In this document: positions 24,693 to 33,090 of the stretch, piece by piece
Numbering within the stretch: position 1 is the first letter of the stretch
Layout: every line of letters starts with the position of its first letter
DNA from: Xanthomonas cassavae CFBP 4642
GTDB taxonomy: Bacteria > Pseudomonadota > Gammaproteobacteria > Xanthomonadales > Xanthomonadaceae
Length of the DNA: 39,640 nucleotides
Assembly: GCF_000454545.1 (NCBI RefSeq)
Contig: NZ_CM002139.1
Location: 2,729,399 to 2,769,038, forward strand
Direction: 5' to 3'
The notes under the pieces: model-generated
The model's input: only the letters and a program-made list of their open reading frames with translations
Database searches by the model: none
Told to the model about the DNA's origin: nothing
Made by a program: the position numbers and the translations under genes

Positions 24693-25328
24693 ATGAAGAT
24701 GGACAATAAGCCGAAGGCGGGCGAGTTCTATGTCATCAGCTCCGACGTGCGCGGTGGCGGGCCGGGGCATGGGGTGGTTTTCGAAAACGAGAAAGAGCTT
24801 CGCCCCGCCGGACAGGGAATCATTCGTCCCAGGGACGGTGGATTTCCGCCTCTGAGCGAAACGCCGCGATTGCGCTACGACAAGCGCCAGGGCCGGATGC
24901 CCGAGGACTTGCAGGGAGGATTCAGCGGATATTGGCTGACATCGGAGCCCTTGAAGCACATCCTCGAAACTGTCGATCCTGACGGGTTTGCGTTCGTGCC
25001 TTGCGAGTTCGTTCTGGAGGACGGATCGCAGGGTCCACCCTACTTCCTGTGCGATGTAGTCAGGACACTGGATGCGCTCGATGAGGCTGCCTCCACCCTG
25101 AAAATCCTGACGGAAGGCTACTCTGATGGAAGGCACTACAGCCTGGCTGGTGGTGCAAACCTGACTTTCATCAAGGAGGTGGTCGGAACGGCCCATGTCT
25201 TCCGGACGCCCTACAACAGTCGACTCATCGTTTGTGATCGCATGTTGCGAGATGCCCTGGTAGCAGGCGGCTTTGGAAAAGCGCCCCGCTCTCGCGGTGT
25301 CTGGCTTGAAGATGCCGCGAATTGCTGA
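24693..25328 (+). CDS. DUF1629/Imm11-like immunity protein, copy A
   Basis: The protein has 211 residues. The start at 24693 (MKMDNKPKAGEFY) is chosen because it aligns with the start of copy B; the open frame upstream is the decayed third copy. Conserved features shared with copy B are the RGGGPG motif near residue 20, IIRP..GGFPPL.ETP, the GGFSGYWL segment, DGFAFVPC, FLCDVVR, and a VCDR element near the C terminus. DUF1629 proteins are usually found beside polymorphic toxin genes and are thought to neutralise them in the cytoplasm. It lies upstream of a second copy and of a nuclease-like toxin gene. Its GC content is lower than that of the surrounding ICE genes, which suggests recent arrival as a cassette. 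Confidence 0.75.
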   Translation: MKMDNKPKAGEFYVISSDVRGGGPGHGVVFENEKELRPAGQGIIRPRDGGFPPLSETPRLRYDKRQGRMPEDLQGGFSGYWLTSEPLKHILETVDPDGFAFVPCEFVLEDGSQGPPYFLCDVVRTLDALDEAASTLKILTEGYSDGRHYSLAGGANLTFIKEVVGTAHVFRTPYNSRLIVCDRMLRDALVAGGFGKAPRSRGVWLEDAANC

Positions 25329-25466
25329 TCCACCCTGACTGTGGTGAACTTCCTCTCAGTGGGTGGCAAGCTGGTCGAATGTTTTGACACTACCGCTTTG
25401 ATGCTCCATCACCCATCAAATCATTGTCAATCGCCGAACTGCACAAGAATAAATTGAAGTGATCCA

Positions 25467-26114
25467 ATGAACAGCAGCAAAAATTCCCAAGAAGGACGCT
25501 TCTACCTCCTCGATCCGGATACTCGCGGCGGCGGCCCTGGAACCGATGTTGAAATTGCCAACGAAGAAGCCCTTCTGACACCTCCGCGCCTGATTATTCG
25601 GCCCCAAGAAGGCGGATTTCCTCCGCTGGCAGAAACGCCGGTTCTGGCTCACGAGCGCAATTCAAAAAGGCGCCCCCGAGATCTCGAAGGGGGGTTCAGT
25701 GGCTACTGGCTGGTCTCTGAGCGACTCAAGCGCGTTTTCGAGTCGGTGGACGCCGAAGGTTTTGCATTCGTGCCGTGCGACTACACATTGCCAGACGGCT
25801 CGAAGGGACCACAGCACTACCTGTGCGACGTGGTTCGGGCCATTTTCGCGCTGGACAAATCCAACTCTGAATTTCAGACGCGAATCGCCCGGGACCACGC
25901 TGCGAACCAAGACGTGGAGATCATCACGTTTTCAGGAGGCGCGAAACTATCCTTCAAGGAAGAATTGATTGGGAATGCCCATGTCTTCAGGATGGGAGAG
26001 AAGCCCTCCAGTGTGGTCTGTGATCGAACCATGCATGACGCGATACGGAGCGCAGGGATTGGAGTAAAACCCAGCTCCGATGGACTGTGGTGGAAGGACG
26101 CCGCCGATTTCTAG
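25467..26114 (+). CDS. DUF1629/Imm11-like immunity protein, copy B
   Basis: The protein has 215 residues and is a clear paralogue of copy A along its whole length (RFYLLDPDTRGGGPG, IIRPQEGGFPPLAETP, LEGGFSGYWLVSERLK, DAEGFAFVPCDY, YLCDVVRAIFALD, VVCDRTMHDAI). It is cytoplasmic, with no signal peptide or membrane segment. It ends 43 bp before the toxin gene and is the likely cognate immunity. The presence of two intact copies suggests either tandem duplication followed by divergence, or protection against toxins carried by related elements. The 138-bp gap between copies is AT-rich and may contain a promoter. Confidence 0.78.
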   Translation: MNSSKNSQEGRFYLLDPDTRGGGPGTDVEIANEEALLTPPRLIIRPQEGGFPPLAETPVLAHERNSKRRPRDLEGGFSGYWLVSERLKRVFESVDAEGFAFVPCDYTLPDGSKGPQHYLCDVVRAIFALDKSNSEFQTRIARDHAANQDVEIITFSGGAKLSFKEELIGNAHVFRMGEKPSSVVCDRTMHDAIRSAGIGVKPSSDGLWWKDAADF

Positions 26115-26157
26115 TGGCTTGCACTCACCGTGATATGCCAACTCGGAACTTCGGACC

Positions 26158-29100
26158 GTGGCGAAGAATGACAAGCCGGTTTTTCAGGGACATCACCTCA
26201 TTGAGCAGCAAGCGTTCCGAGACAGCGCTCTGCTCAAGAAGCTCTCCAATTTTGGACTTTTCAATCTGGATGGCGACGCCAATCTGCTGAACCTTCCAGC
26301 AGACAAGCAACTGGCGCTGCAGCTTGACGTCTCTCCTCACAATGGCGGCCCTCTCGGCCAATATTCCGATGGCCTGAGACAAGAACTGACTTTATTACAA
26401 GATATCCCTGATGGCCAAGCAGCTCTGATCGGGGATCGTGCAGCAGCTGCGAGGATTTCCAAGGACGTGGACAGGCTTTGCGCCACGTTGAAAGTGGCGA
26501 TGGTGAACAATGACCTGTTGACCAATACGCCCCTCGGGATGACGGCGGAGCAGGCCAACCAGTTCAACAAAAATTTCTTCGACAAACTGCCTGCCTACCA
26601 GCAGACCCACGCACCGCAGATCGATGAAGCCATCAAACTAACGGGTCCGGAAGCACGTTGGCCTGTAGTGCTCAAGTCCGAACCCAATCTCATCCACAGT
26701 CTTCACGCGATCGATCAACCGGGCTTCAAAACAGTCAAAGGCGATGCGGCAATCGGCCGGCAGGTGTTGGGGGAATCGGTCGAGCAGGCGCAGGCAGGTG
26801 GACGCCTGACGCTTTCAGCGCAGGGTACCGATCAGGTCAGTCAAGCTTTTTCCAGCAACGCTGCAGTGCAATCCCCGCGCACGGTGCCAAGGGCATCCAG
26901 TTCTGCCGCGTCGGATCTCGATTCCATGGTTGCCCCACGCTCGCAACGGGGTTTCGCTACTGCCGAGTTGCTGGTAGGTGAGCTCTCGGCGGGCCAGGCG
27001 CTGCGCAGCGCCGGCCTGCTCGCCAGTGCCGCCGACGCGGTGGCCTCCGGTCAGCGCTCCATACGCTTTCTCGGCCAGGACAATCCGCTGGCCGCGCAAT
27101 CGGAGCTGGCGCACTTCGCCGGGCGCAATGCGGGTGGCTGGGCCGGCGGCACCGCTGCCGCCTACGCACTGGGCAGCTCCGGTGCCGGACCGATGGTGCT
27201 GATCGCGGCCGACGCGTACTTCATGAGCGCCGCTGGCGAGAAAGCCGCCGCCCTGCTAGACAACCGCGCCATCTATCACCAGACCGATCGCGACGGAATT
27301 GCATGGTCGTTCGATGGCCGTGCCTGGGCACGGGACGGCATGGCCGACACGACCAGCGACGGGATCGACAACCCCGCTTCCATGCCGATCGTCGCCAGCT
27401 ACGCGAAGTCCCGTGAACTCAACTACCAGGCCACCAATGCCACCGCCGCGCTGGCGCTGAAAGACGCCCCCGCGCCCATCGATCCCTATCGGCAGCCGGC
27501 CAATGCCGGCGACCGTCCAAGCCTGAGCGCTGCCGACTGGAGGCGCGATCCCGCGGACGGGCAATGGCACCGCCTGGTCAAGACCGAGATCTCCGGAGCC
27601 AACGATCGGGGCAGCTATGAGCAGGAGACCGCCTTGCCGCCACGCGCGGCGGAACTGGATGCGCAGGCGCAGGCCACCGTCGCCCACAACATCGCCAATA
27701 GCCCCGGCGCGATCGCCACGCGATATGAACTGGCCTACCACCGCAGTGGCTGGGCCGCCGAGGGTTTGCCGATGTCGCCCGCGGTCCAGCAGGCGCTGCC
27801 GGACCCGGATGCCCTGACCGCCTCGAACGGCCAGCGGTACTACCGCGACATGGAGGGCCAGTGGACCGGCCAAGGCGCTCCGCCCGATGCCAATCGCGTG
27901 CTGGAGCTGGAGACCACGCGCGCGATGCTGCAGCCGGCACTTGCCGAGCAGGCCCAGGCGATCGCCACCATCCAGCAATCGCCGCCGTCGCCGCAGGACG
28001 TGCAGCGCGAGCAGACGCTGTACCAGTACCGCATCGTGGGCACGGAACTGCAGCCGCAATGGCAAGAGGCGATCGAGCTGGCAACGCAGCGCACCCGCGA
28101 AGCGGAAGGACTCGCAGGCGATGGCGCCATGCAGCTGCAGCGCGGGCCGGGCGGTCAGTACGGCGCCGACAGTCCGATCGCCCATCTCCAACGCGGCCCC
28201 GATGGCGTGGAGCGCATCGCAGCGGTCACCACCACCGACGACATTCGCCAGGCGCTGCGGGAGGTGCAGGCACAACAGCGTTCGGCCGTGCCCGTGCAGC
28301 AAGTGGCTTCCGCGCAGCGTCCCTCCGAAGGCTCCGCGGATACGGACACCTCGGACGCTTCTCCCTCCAACCAGCACGCGCTCGATGTGCAGGCCCGCGG
28401 CCAGGCGGCCCATGCCGCGCAGGAACGCCAGGAGCGGCAGCAGGAGGACCGTCAGGCGCAGGAACAACACCTGGCACAGGCACGCGCGCACGCATTGCAG
28501 GAGCAGGCATCCCATGACGATCGGGCCCAGGCCACGGCGGTGCTGCAGGCGCATGCAGTTTCGGAACTCCGCCAGCAAGAATCGCAGCAGCTGCAGCTGC
28601 AGCTGCAACAGCAACAGCAACAGCAACAGCGGCAGGCCCTCGACGCGCAGCAGAGCGAACAACGTCAACAGCAGGTATCGCACGACGCCCGGCAGCAAGA
28701 AACCTTGGATGGACAAGCTCGGCAGACCGAGTTGAGAGAGGAGGACGCTCGCCGCACACAGGACGCCGACCAGCACACGCAAGAACGCCGGCAGGCGCAA
28801 GACGCGCAGCCTCCAGAGCACGCCCCGCTGCCCTACCGGGCGGTTCAACAGCACGAGCAGGAGCCGAAGCAGGAGGTCCCATCGGCTGCGCAGGCCACGC
28901 CCCTTGCTCACGACACCCAGCAACGCACCCTTGGGCCGCAGCCCACCCAGGACAGCTTGGCCCAGCGTTTCGCGGAGCCGCCCGTGGATCGTTTGGCGGC
29001 CCCCAGCATGGACATCGCGCAGCAGCGGACACAGGGCCAACACGCGCAAGATGAGGTTACCCATAGCGCCCAGCCAGCGCTGCTGCACAGCGCTGCGATC

Positions 29101-30141
29101 TCGCCCGCATTGCCAGGGGAAGCGCGGCCGGTGCCAGATCCACAAGGAAGCCGGGACCTGTCCACGCCGCAGGTAGAGCCGCAGCCCGACGAGGCGTTGC
29201 ACACGCGCACGGTGCCCGCATCCTACGGTCCAGCCGAGCGATTGCTGGCGGAGCATCCTGGTGCGCAGCACCCGGAGCCGACACCCGAGACTTCGGCGCC
29301 GGAAGTCTCCGGCATCACTGCAGCGTTGCCGGCCGCTCCACACCTCGCGCAGGTGCCAGAACCTTCCCTGTCGCCGCCCAACGCCGGCCGCTCCACGGGC
29401 ATGCCTGAGATCGAAGCCGATGCGCCCCAGCCGCCGTCCGTGGCTCGATCGGATGGTCCGGCGCCTTCGGCCCCGCCTGTGCCGGACCCGAACTCCTGGG
29501 AAGAAATCACGCGATCCATGCGCGAGCTGCGCATCCGGCTCGAACAGGAGCTCGAAACGGAAGATCGCATCGCACAGGCCCGGCAAGATCGCGTGGAGCG
29601 CGGCGAGCAGCCGTATACGGATCTGGAACTGCGTGAGGGGTACGACCCGAACGGCCCCTCCGCGCTCAGAAAGCCCCCCTCTCTGGCCGCAGAGACTGCC
29701 CCGCAACACCGGGCGGGCACGCCATCCGCTGGCGAGCAGGACGACGATCGTCCACCACCCACACGCAAGACCATCACCGGCGATCCGGATGTCGATGATC
29801 TGCTGTACGCCATCGACAGCAAAAACGATCTGGCCATCGAGCAGGCATTGAAGCGGGTCGCCAACAGTGCGCACAGCGCTGCCCTGGCGGAGCAAGGCCA
29901 TGCGCATCTGGATGCCAAGGCGCAGCAGGAGGCGCAGGAGCAGGTGACGGCGCGCCAGGCGCTGGGCATGGACGTCTCGGCCGAGATACAGACCAGCCGC
30001 GGCCCCGTGATGGTCCTGACACTGCCCCAGTTCGCCCACGGGCCCGCGATGCAGGGCGGGCCGCAGGGCGATGGAGGAGGCGGCGGTGGCGACGGCGGTG
30101 GCGGTGGAGGCGCCGGAGGAGGCGGTGGCGGCGGCGGATAA
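26158..30141 (+). CDS. Giant AHH-domain toxin/effector-like protein with Gln-rich linker
   Basis: The protein has 1327 residues. The start is GTG, since the frame is closed by TGA 27 bp upstream. Residues 11-75 match the AHH nuclease pattern: H12-H13 (GHHLIEQ), a middle N..NLP element, and H61/Y69 (SPHNGGPLGQYSDG). The middle (about 260-700) is a conserved-looking alpha-helical and Trp-containing region. At about 730-970 it becomes Gln-rich and coiled-coil-like, including a CAG/CAA run. A Pro-rich part follows. The last helical domain (about 1205-1295) ends in a tail of 20-odd glycines. The toxin domain is at the N terminus, the reverse of most polymorphic toxins, as in effectors with C-terminal secretion signals. 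Delivery by a type IV system is inferred; a canonical XVIPCD is not evident. Confidence 0.75.
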   Translation: MAKNDKPVFQGHHLIEQQAFRDSALLKKLSNFGLFNLDGDANLLNLPADKQLALQLDVSPHNGGPLGQYSDGLRQELTLLQDIPDGQAALIGDRAAAARISKDVDRLCATLKVAMVNNDLLTNTPLGMTAEQANQFNKNFFDKLPAYQQTHAPQIDEAIKLTGPEARWPVVLKSEPNLIHSLHAIDQPGFKTVKGDAAIGRQVLGESVEQAQAGGRLTLSAQGTDQVSQAFSSNAAVQSPRTVPRASSSAASDLDSMVAPRSQRGFATAELLVGELSAGQALRSAGLLASAADAVASGQRSIRFLGQDNPLAAQSELAHFAGRNAGGWAGGTAAAYALGSSGAGPMVLIAADAYFMSAAGEKAAALLDNRAIYHQTDRDGIAWSFDGRAWARDGMADTTSDGIDNPASMPIVASYAKSRELNYQATNATAALALKDAPAPIDPYRQPANAGDRPSLSAADWRRDPADGQWHRLVKTEISGANDRGSYEQETALPPRAAELDAQAQATVAHNIANSPGAIATRYELAYHRSGWAAEGLPMSPAVQQALPDPDALTASNGQRYYRDMEGQWTGQGAPPDANRVLELETTRAMLQPALAEQAQAIATIQQSPPSPQDVQREQTLYQYRIVGTELQPQWQEAIELATQRTREAEGLAGDGAMQLQRGPGGQYGADSPIAHLQRGPDGVERIAAVTTTDDIRQALREVQAQQRSAVPVQQVASAQRPSEGSADTDTSDASPSNQHALDVQARGQAAHAAQERQERQQEDRQAQEQHLAQARAHALQEQASHDDRAQATAVLQAHAVSELRQQESQQLQLQLQQQQQQQQRQALDAQQSEQRQQQVSHDARQQETLDGQARQTELREEDARRTQDADQHTQERRQAQDAQPPEHAPLPYRAVQQHEQEPKQEVPSAAQATPLAHDTQQRTLGPQPTQDSLAQRFAEPPVDRLAAPSMDIAQQRTQGQHAQDEVTHSAQPALLHSAAISPALPGEARPVPDPQGSRDLSTPQVEPQPDEALHTRTVPASYGPAERLLAEHPGAQHPEPTPETSAPEVSGITAALPAAPHLAQVPEPSLSPPNAGRSTGMPEIEADAPQPPSVARSDGPAPSAPPVPDPNSWEEITRSMRELRIRLEQELETEDRIAQARQDRVERGEQPYTDLELREGYDPNGPSALRKPPSLAAETAPQHRAGTPSAGEQDDDRPPPTRKTITGDPDVDDLLYAIDSKNDLAIEQALKRVANSAHSAALAEQGHAHLDAKAQQEAQEQVTARQALGMDVSAEIQTSRGPVMVLTLPQFAHGPAMQGGPQGDGGGGGGDGGGGGGAGGGGGGGG
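28588..28632 (+). repeat. CAG/CAA trinucleotide tract inside the effector gene
   Basis: CAGCAGCTGCAGCTGCAG is followed by several CAACAG units and encodes a run of glutamine and leucine. Such tracts can change length by slippage without breaking the frame. Confidence 0.7.
30073..30138 (+). repeat. Polyglycine-encoding GGN tract at the effector C terminus
   Basis: Nearly every codon from 30073 to the stop is GGN, giving a tail of glycine with isolated aspartate and alanine. It is probably a flexible low-complexity tail. It ends just before TAA at 30139-30141. Confidence 0.7.
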
Positions 30142-30181
30142 CGCGAACCCGGAAGGCGAATTGAATCCTCAAGAGACCACG

Positions 30182-30817
30182 ATGGACATGCACAACACCT
30201 CAGCAGTGCCAGATGACGACGGCCCGGAACACGCAATGAAGGAATCCATCCAGGCCATGGCGGCGCTGATCGGACAGCTGCAGCGGCGCGAACAGGCCCT
30301 GGAGGATCAGGTGCGCCAGCAGATGCAGTTGCTGCAGAACGCAGCCAACAACGCCGATCAGCGCGTCCATCGTGTCGTGGAGAATGCGCTTCCGCGGCTG
30401 AAGCAGCTGACGCAACAGGCGCTCTCCGTCGCGCTGGATCCCGCCGCCGAGCGCTTCGACCGCACGCTGACCGCCACGAACCAGCAGCTGCAGCAGGCCA
30501 CCCAGCGCTACGCGCAAACGCAGCAATCGCTGGAAACCACGGTGATGCGCCGGATGTGGATGGGCACCATCGCGATGGGGGTAGCAGCCATCATGGGGCT
30601 GTGCGCCGTGGCATACGCACTCCATGGCGCCAACGCCACCATCGCGGAGGCGAAACAGCGCCGGGCGGAAATCACCTACCTGGATCGCGTGGCGCGGGCC
30701 AACCTCGTCGCCTGTGGCGACGACCGGCTCTGCGCCGACTTCGAGAAGAAAGGGCCGCGCTACGGCGACCGTGGCCAGTACCGGGTGGTCACCCTGCGCG
30801 AATCCCAGCCACGCTGA
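30182..30817 (+). CDS. Coiled-coil single-pass membrane protein
   Basis: The protein has 211 residues from the ATG at 30182. Residues 20-120 are a long heptad-like coiled coil rich in glutamine (LIGQLQRREQALEDQVRQQM, LQNAANNADQRVHRVVEN). One transmembrane segment lies near 126-147 (MGTIAMGVAAIMGLCAVAYAL). A short C-terminal domain follows with two cysteines (LVACGDDRLCADFEKK). It follows the effector gene by 40 bp and is likely co-transcribed. It resembles proteins sometimes labelled relaxation or mobilisation proteins in Xanthomonas elements, from memory. It might be a membrane adaptor for the effector or a conjugation accessory. The family is not certain. Confidence 0.68.
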   Translation: MDMHNTSAVPDDDGPEHAMKESIQAMAALIGQLQRREQALEDQVRQQMQLLQNAANNADQRVHRVVENALPRLKQLTQQALSVALDPAAERFDRTLTATNQQLQQATQRYAQTQQSLETTVMRRMWMGTIAMGVAAIMGLCAVAYALHGANATIAEAKQRRAEITYLDRVARANLVACGDDRLCADFEKKGPRYGDRGQYRVVTLRESQPR

Positions 30818-30916
30818 TTCCCGCCATCACAGCCGGGCGCCATTGCGGCCTCCTCGCAGTCCGCATTCTTGCGCCCGGGCAACCGCGATGCGCGTCAAAT
30901 TTGCAACGCACCGTGC

Positions 30917-30946
30917 TTGCATTCAAGCCTTTGCCTGTTCTAGAAA
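30917..30946 (+). promoter_or_regulatory. Possible sigma-70 promoter before the exported HExxH gene
   Basis: TTGCAT (30917-30922) and TAGAAA (30941-30946) are separated by 18 bp in an AT-richer patch, 29 bp upstream of the start codon. The match to consensus is moderate. Confidence 0.3.
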
Positions 30947-30974
30947 ACGCTCACGTCCCAAGGAAGGAGGAAGC

Positions 30975-31595
30975 ATGAAGTTGTTCAGCGCGGCCGTCAT
31001 CGCCATGTCGGCCTTGTGTGTCCCTCAAGCCCGCGCACAGGAGCAGCCCGTGAACACGGGACTTGGCGAGTGCGTGGACTTCGTCATTTTTGCCTCCAGC
31101 ACGCTCACCGGACAGGTCAACGGCACCACGTTCCCCTTCGTGTACGGCCCAGCCACCTATCTGGACAAGCCCGGAAGCACCGTCTACATCCAGAACTATT
31201 CGTGTGCCTCCAACGACATTCCAGGGTTGTACTCCAGGGTGTCCATGGTCAGCCACGAGATGGGCCACCTGTACCTGGACCAGGGCTGGGTGCTCGGCAC
31301 GCGGGAGGACTACATCGCCAAAGCCTGCACCAATGAAGGCCGGGCCGTGCTCAACAATTCCACGGCGCGCAACGAGATCCTGGACACCTCCCAGGGAGAC
31401 GCCGATATCAGCCTGATCGCGGCGAACGCCCCGGCGCTGCTGTCCACCATCGCGGCCGGAGGGACCGATCTGGCGCAACGTGTGGGTGACGCATTCTGCG
31501 AGGCCAATGTCACGTCCACCACCGGTGAGAACTACAAGGTGTACTACGGCAACGAGTACGACAAACTCAATCCCCCGTCGCAAGAGGAGCAATAA
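30975..31595 (+). CDS. Exported HExxH putative metallopeptidase
   Basis: The protein has 206 residues and is preceded by a near-consensus AAGGAGGA. A Sec signal peptide ends near ARA-QEQ. The mature part holds VSHEMGHLYLDQGW, an HExxH zinc-peptidase motif (H94, E95, H98); the third ligand could be E/D or H further on but is not obvious. Four cysteines (C33, C77 and two near the C-terminal half) could give two disulphides. It would act in the periplasm or outside. It is followed at 3 bp by a second exported protein, forming a pair. It could be a cell-wall or protein-processing factor of the conjugation apparatus, or a second toxin with its periplasmic inhibitor. Confidence 0.7.
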   Translation: MKLFSAAVIAMSALCVPQARAQEQPVNTGLGECVDFVIFASSTLTGQVNGTTFPFVYGPATYLDKPGSTVYIQNYSCASNDIPGLYSRVSMVSHEMGHLYLDQGWVLGTREDYIAKACTNEGRAVLNNSTARNEILDTSQGDADISLIAANAPALLSTIAAGGTDLAQRVGDAFCEANVTSTTGENYKVYYGNEYDKLNPPSQEEQ

Positions 31596-31598
31596 GCC

Positions 31599-32135
31599 AT
31601 GAAGACTTTCGTTGCCGCCCTGGGCGCGGTCGTCCTCGCGACTGCTCCGCTCGTGCCTGCCGCAGCCGCACCGCGCGCTCCCGCCGCCGCTGAAAAGCAG
31701 CTCTGGGCCTTCTCTGAAAAAATCGCCCTGGCCCTTCCGGGAGACGGGAAGCACGTGCTGAAACTCGTCTCCCCCCGCTCCGCCTCTACCGCTGTATCCA
31801 ATGGGCAGGAGCCCCGCGGGAAGTCGACGGAAATCGCGCCATCATTGTTCGCGTCGAATGCCGTGGTGGTCATGGGAGCGGACAACCGCGCCGATTCGGC
31901 GTCCTTCGACGTGACAGGCAGCTGCGTCTCGATGGCAGCGCTGCGGAAACAGTATCCGAGCCTCATCGTGATGGACTATGCGCGCGGCGCCAATGAGCAT
32001 GCCGTCTACACCTTGGGCGCGCAGGTTGGCGATGCGATCGTCGCGTACTCGTTTCCTGCCAGCAAGCTCGATTGCATGAGCCGCGTATCCATCACGCCGG
32101 CCAAGACCACGAAGAACAAGCTCGGGATCGGCTAG
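31599..32135 (+). CDS. Exported partner protein, unknown function
   Basis: The protein has 178 residues with a signal peptide (MKTFVAALGAVVLATAPLVP...AAA). The mature part includes SFDVTGSCVSMAALRKQYPS and SFPASKLDCMSRVSI, whose two cysteines could form one disulphide. The start lies 3 bp after the stop of the HExxH gene, so the two are translationally linked and probably act together. A terminator follows. I do not recognise the family. Possible roles are chaperone, inhibitor or immunity for the metallopeptidase, or a structural part of a surface complex. Confidence 0.68.
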   Translation: MKTFVAALGAVVLATAPLVPAAAAPRAPAAAEKQLWAFSEKIALALPGDGKHVLKLVSPRSASTAVSNGQEPRGKSTEIAPSLFASNAVVVMGADNRADSASFDVTGSCVSMAALRKQYPSLIVMDYARGANEHAVYTLGAQVGDAIVAYSFPASKLDCMSRVSITPAKTTKNKLGIG

Positions 32136-32487
32136 ACCGGCACTCACGGGACCGAACGGCACGGCGCGCCGGTAGCGAGCCATCGACAGCCGCCGGCACT
32201 GCGCTGGCGGCTTTTTTACGCCAGGCAGCAGGCAGCATCACCCGCGCTCCACACCGTCCTCTTCATCGCGTGGATGAGTCATCGACCGCAGTCTTCCGGC
32301 TGGCTAATCCTACCCACGGGACAGTTTCGAGTAGCTGAGAAACGGTTCCTCGGCGAGTGCCCAGACGGGCTGTCGCAACACGGACGCCTGGCTCGACGAA
32401 AGCGCATCGCCGCAATCCCGTTTGTTGCCTGACCAGAGGAACACACTCCCGCATCGTCTCGGCCATCCACATGCCGGGATGCACTGA
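32136..32487. other. Intergenic region before the conjugation operon
   Basis: The 352 bp contains the terminator at 32189-32217 and then about 270 bp that must carry the promoter of the PilL-TraD operon. I see no convincing gene. No clear promoter hexamers or operator repeats stand out. Confidence 0.5.
32189..32217 (+). terminator. Rho-independent terminator
   Basis: GCCGCC (32189-32194) pairs with GGCGGC (32206-32211), followed by six T. It ends the transcript of the two exported proteins. Confidence 0.8.
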
Positions 32488-33090
32488 ATGCCGCCTTCTA
32501 TCCTGCCCGAGCCCCGCAGCTTTAGCGCTGCCGCCATCGTCCTCGCACTGGCCTTGCTGAGCGGCTGTGCCGGTGCGCCGCCGGCGAGGCACACGGCAGC
32601 GCCGGCCGCATCGACCTCTTCCGGCGTCAGCACCGCAGCGTCTTTCCCCGCGGTGCCCGTTGTCCGGCAGGGACGTTACACACTCGTGGAGATCGAGCCC
32701 ATGGCCGGACAGCGCGATCTGCTGATGCAGATAGTCGACGTCACGCTACCCGTTTCGGATCGCGCCACGGTAGGGGACGGGCTGCAGTACCTATTGCGGC
32801 ACTCGGGCTATCGCCTCTGCGCGCCCAGCGGCGACAGCGCCATGCTGTATGCACTGCCCCTGCCCGCGGCCCACGTACACCTTGGGCCGACCACGCTGCT
32901 CTCGGCCCTCCTCGCGATGTCGGGCAACGCATGGCTTCTCGACGTGGACCACACCCAACGGGAGGTCTGCTTCCGCCGCGCGGAAGCGGTCGGCGCCGAC
33001 ACCGCAATGCCAGGCACCAACCAAACCGATGGGCGGATTCCGCTGATCGAGGCCGCGCCCGTCCGTTCGCACTTGGAGACGTTGCCATGA
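32488..33090 (+). CDS. pilL: PilL-like lipoprotein of the ICE (TIGR03748 type)
   Basis: The protein has 200 residues. The signal sequence ends in lipobox LSGC near residue 29, so it is lipid-anchored. The conserved PilL_N domain spans about 65-175: VVRQGRYTLVEIEPMAGQRD, LLMQIVDVTLPVSDRATVGDGL, YLLRHSGYRLC, and LGPTTLLSALLAMSGNAWLL. In PFGI-1 and PAPI-1-class ICEs this protein belongs to the type IVb pilus/conjugation locus and opens the operon, as here. The stop overlaps the next start as ATGA. The start at 32488 is supported by the signal peptide. Confidence 0.85.
   Translation: MPPSILPEPRSFSAAAIVLALALLSGCAGAPPARHTAAPAASTSSGVSTAASFPAVPVVRQGRYTLVEIEPMAGQRDLLMQIVDVTLPVSDRATVGDGLQYLLRHSGYRLCAPSGDSAMLYALPLPAAHVHLGPTTLLSALLAMSGNAWLLDVDHTQREVCFRRAEAVGADTAMPGTNQTDGRIPLIEAAPVRSHLETLP

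Noticed and set aside
27256..30039. A 927-codon minus-strand open frame opposite the effector
   Set aside because: It is leucine/arginine-rich shadow sequence that mirrors the Gln-rich codons of the sense gene.
29700..30141. Canonical XVIPCD secretion domain at the effector C terminus
   Set aside because: The Gln-rich context recalls Xanthomonas T4SS effectors, but I cannot see the conserved XVIPCD motifs and the tail is polyglycine.
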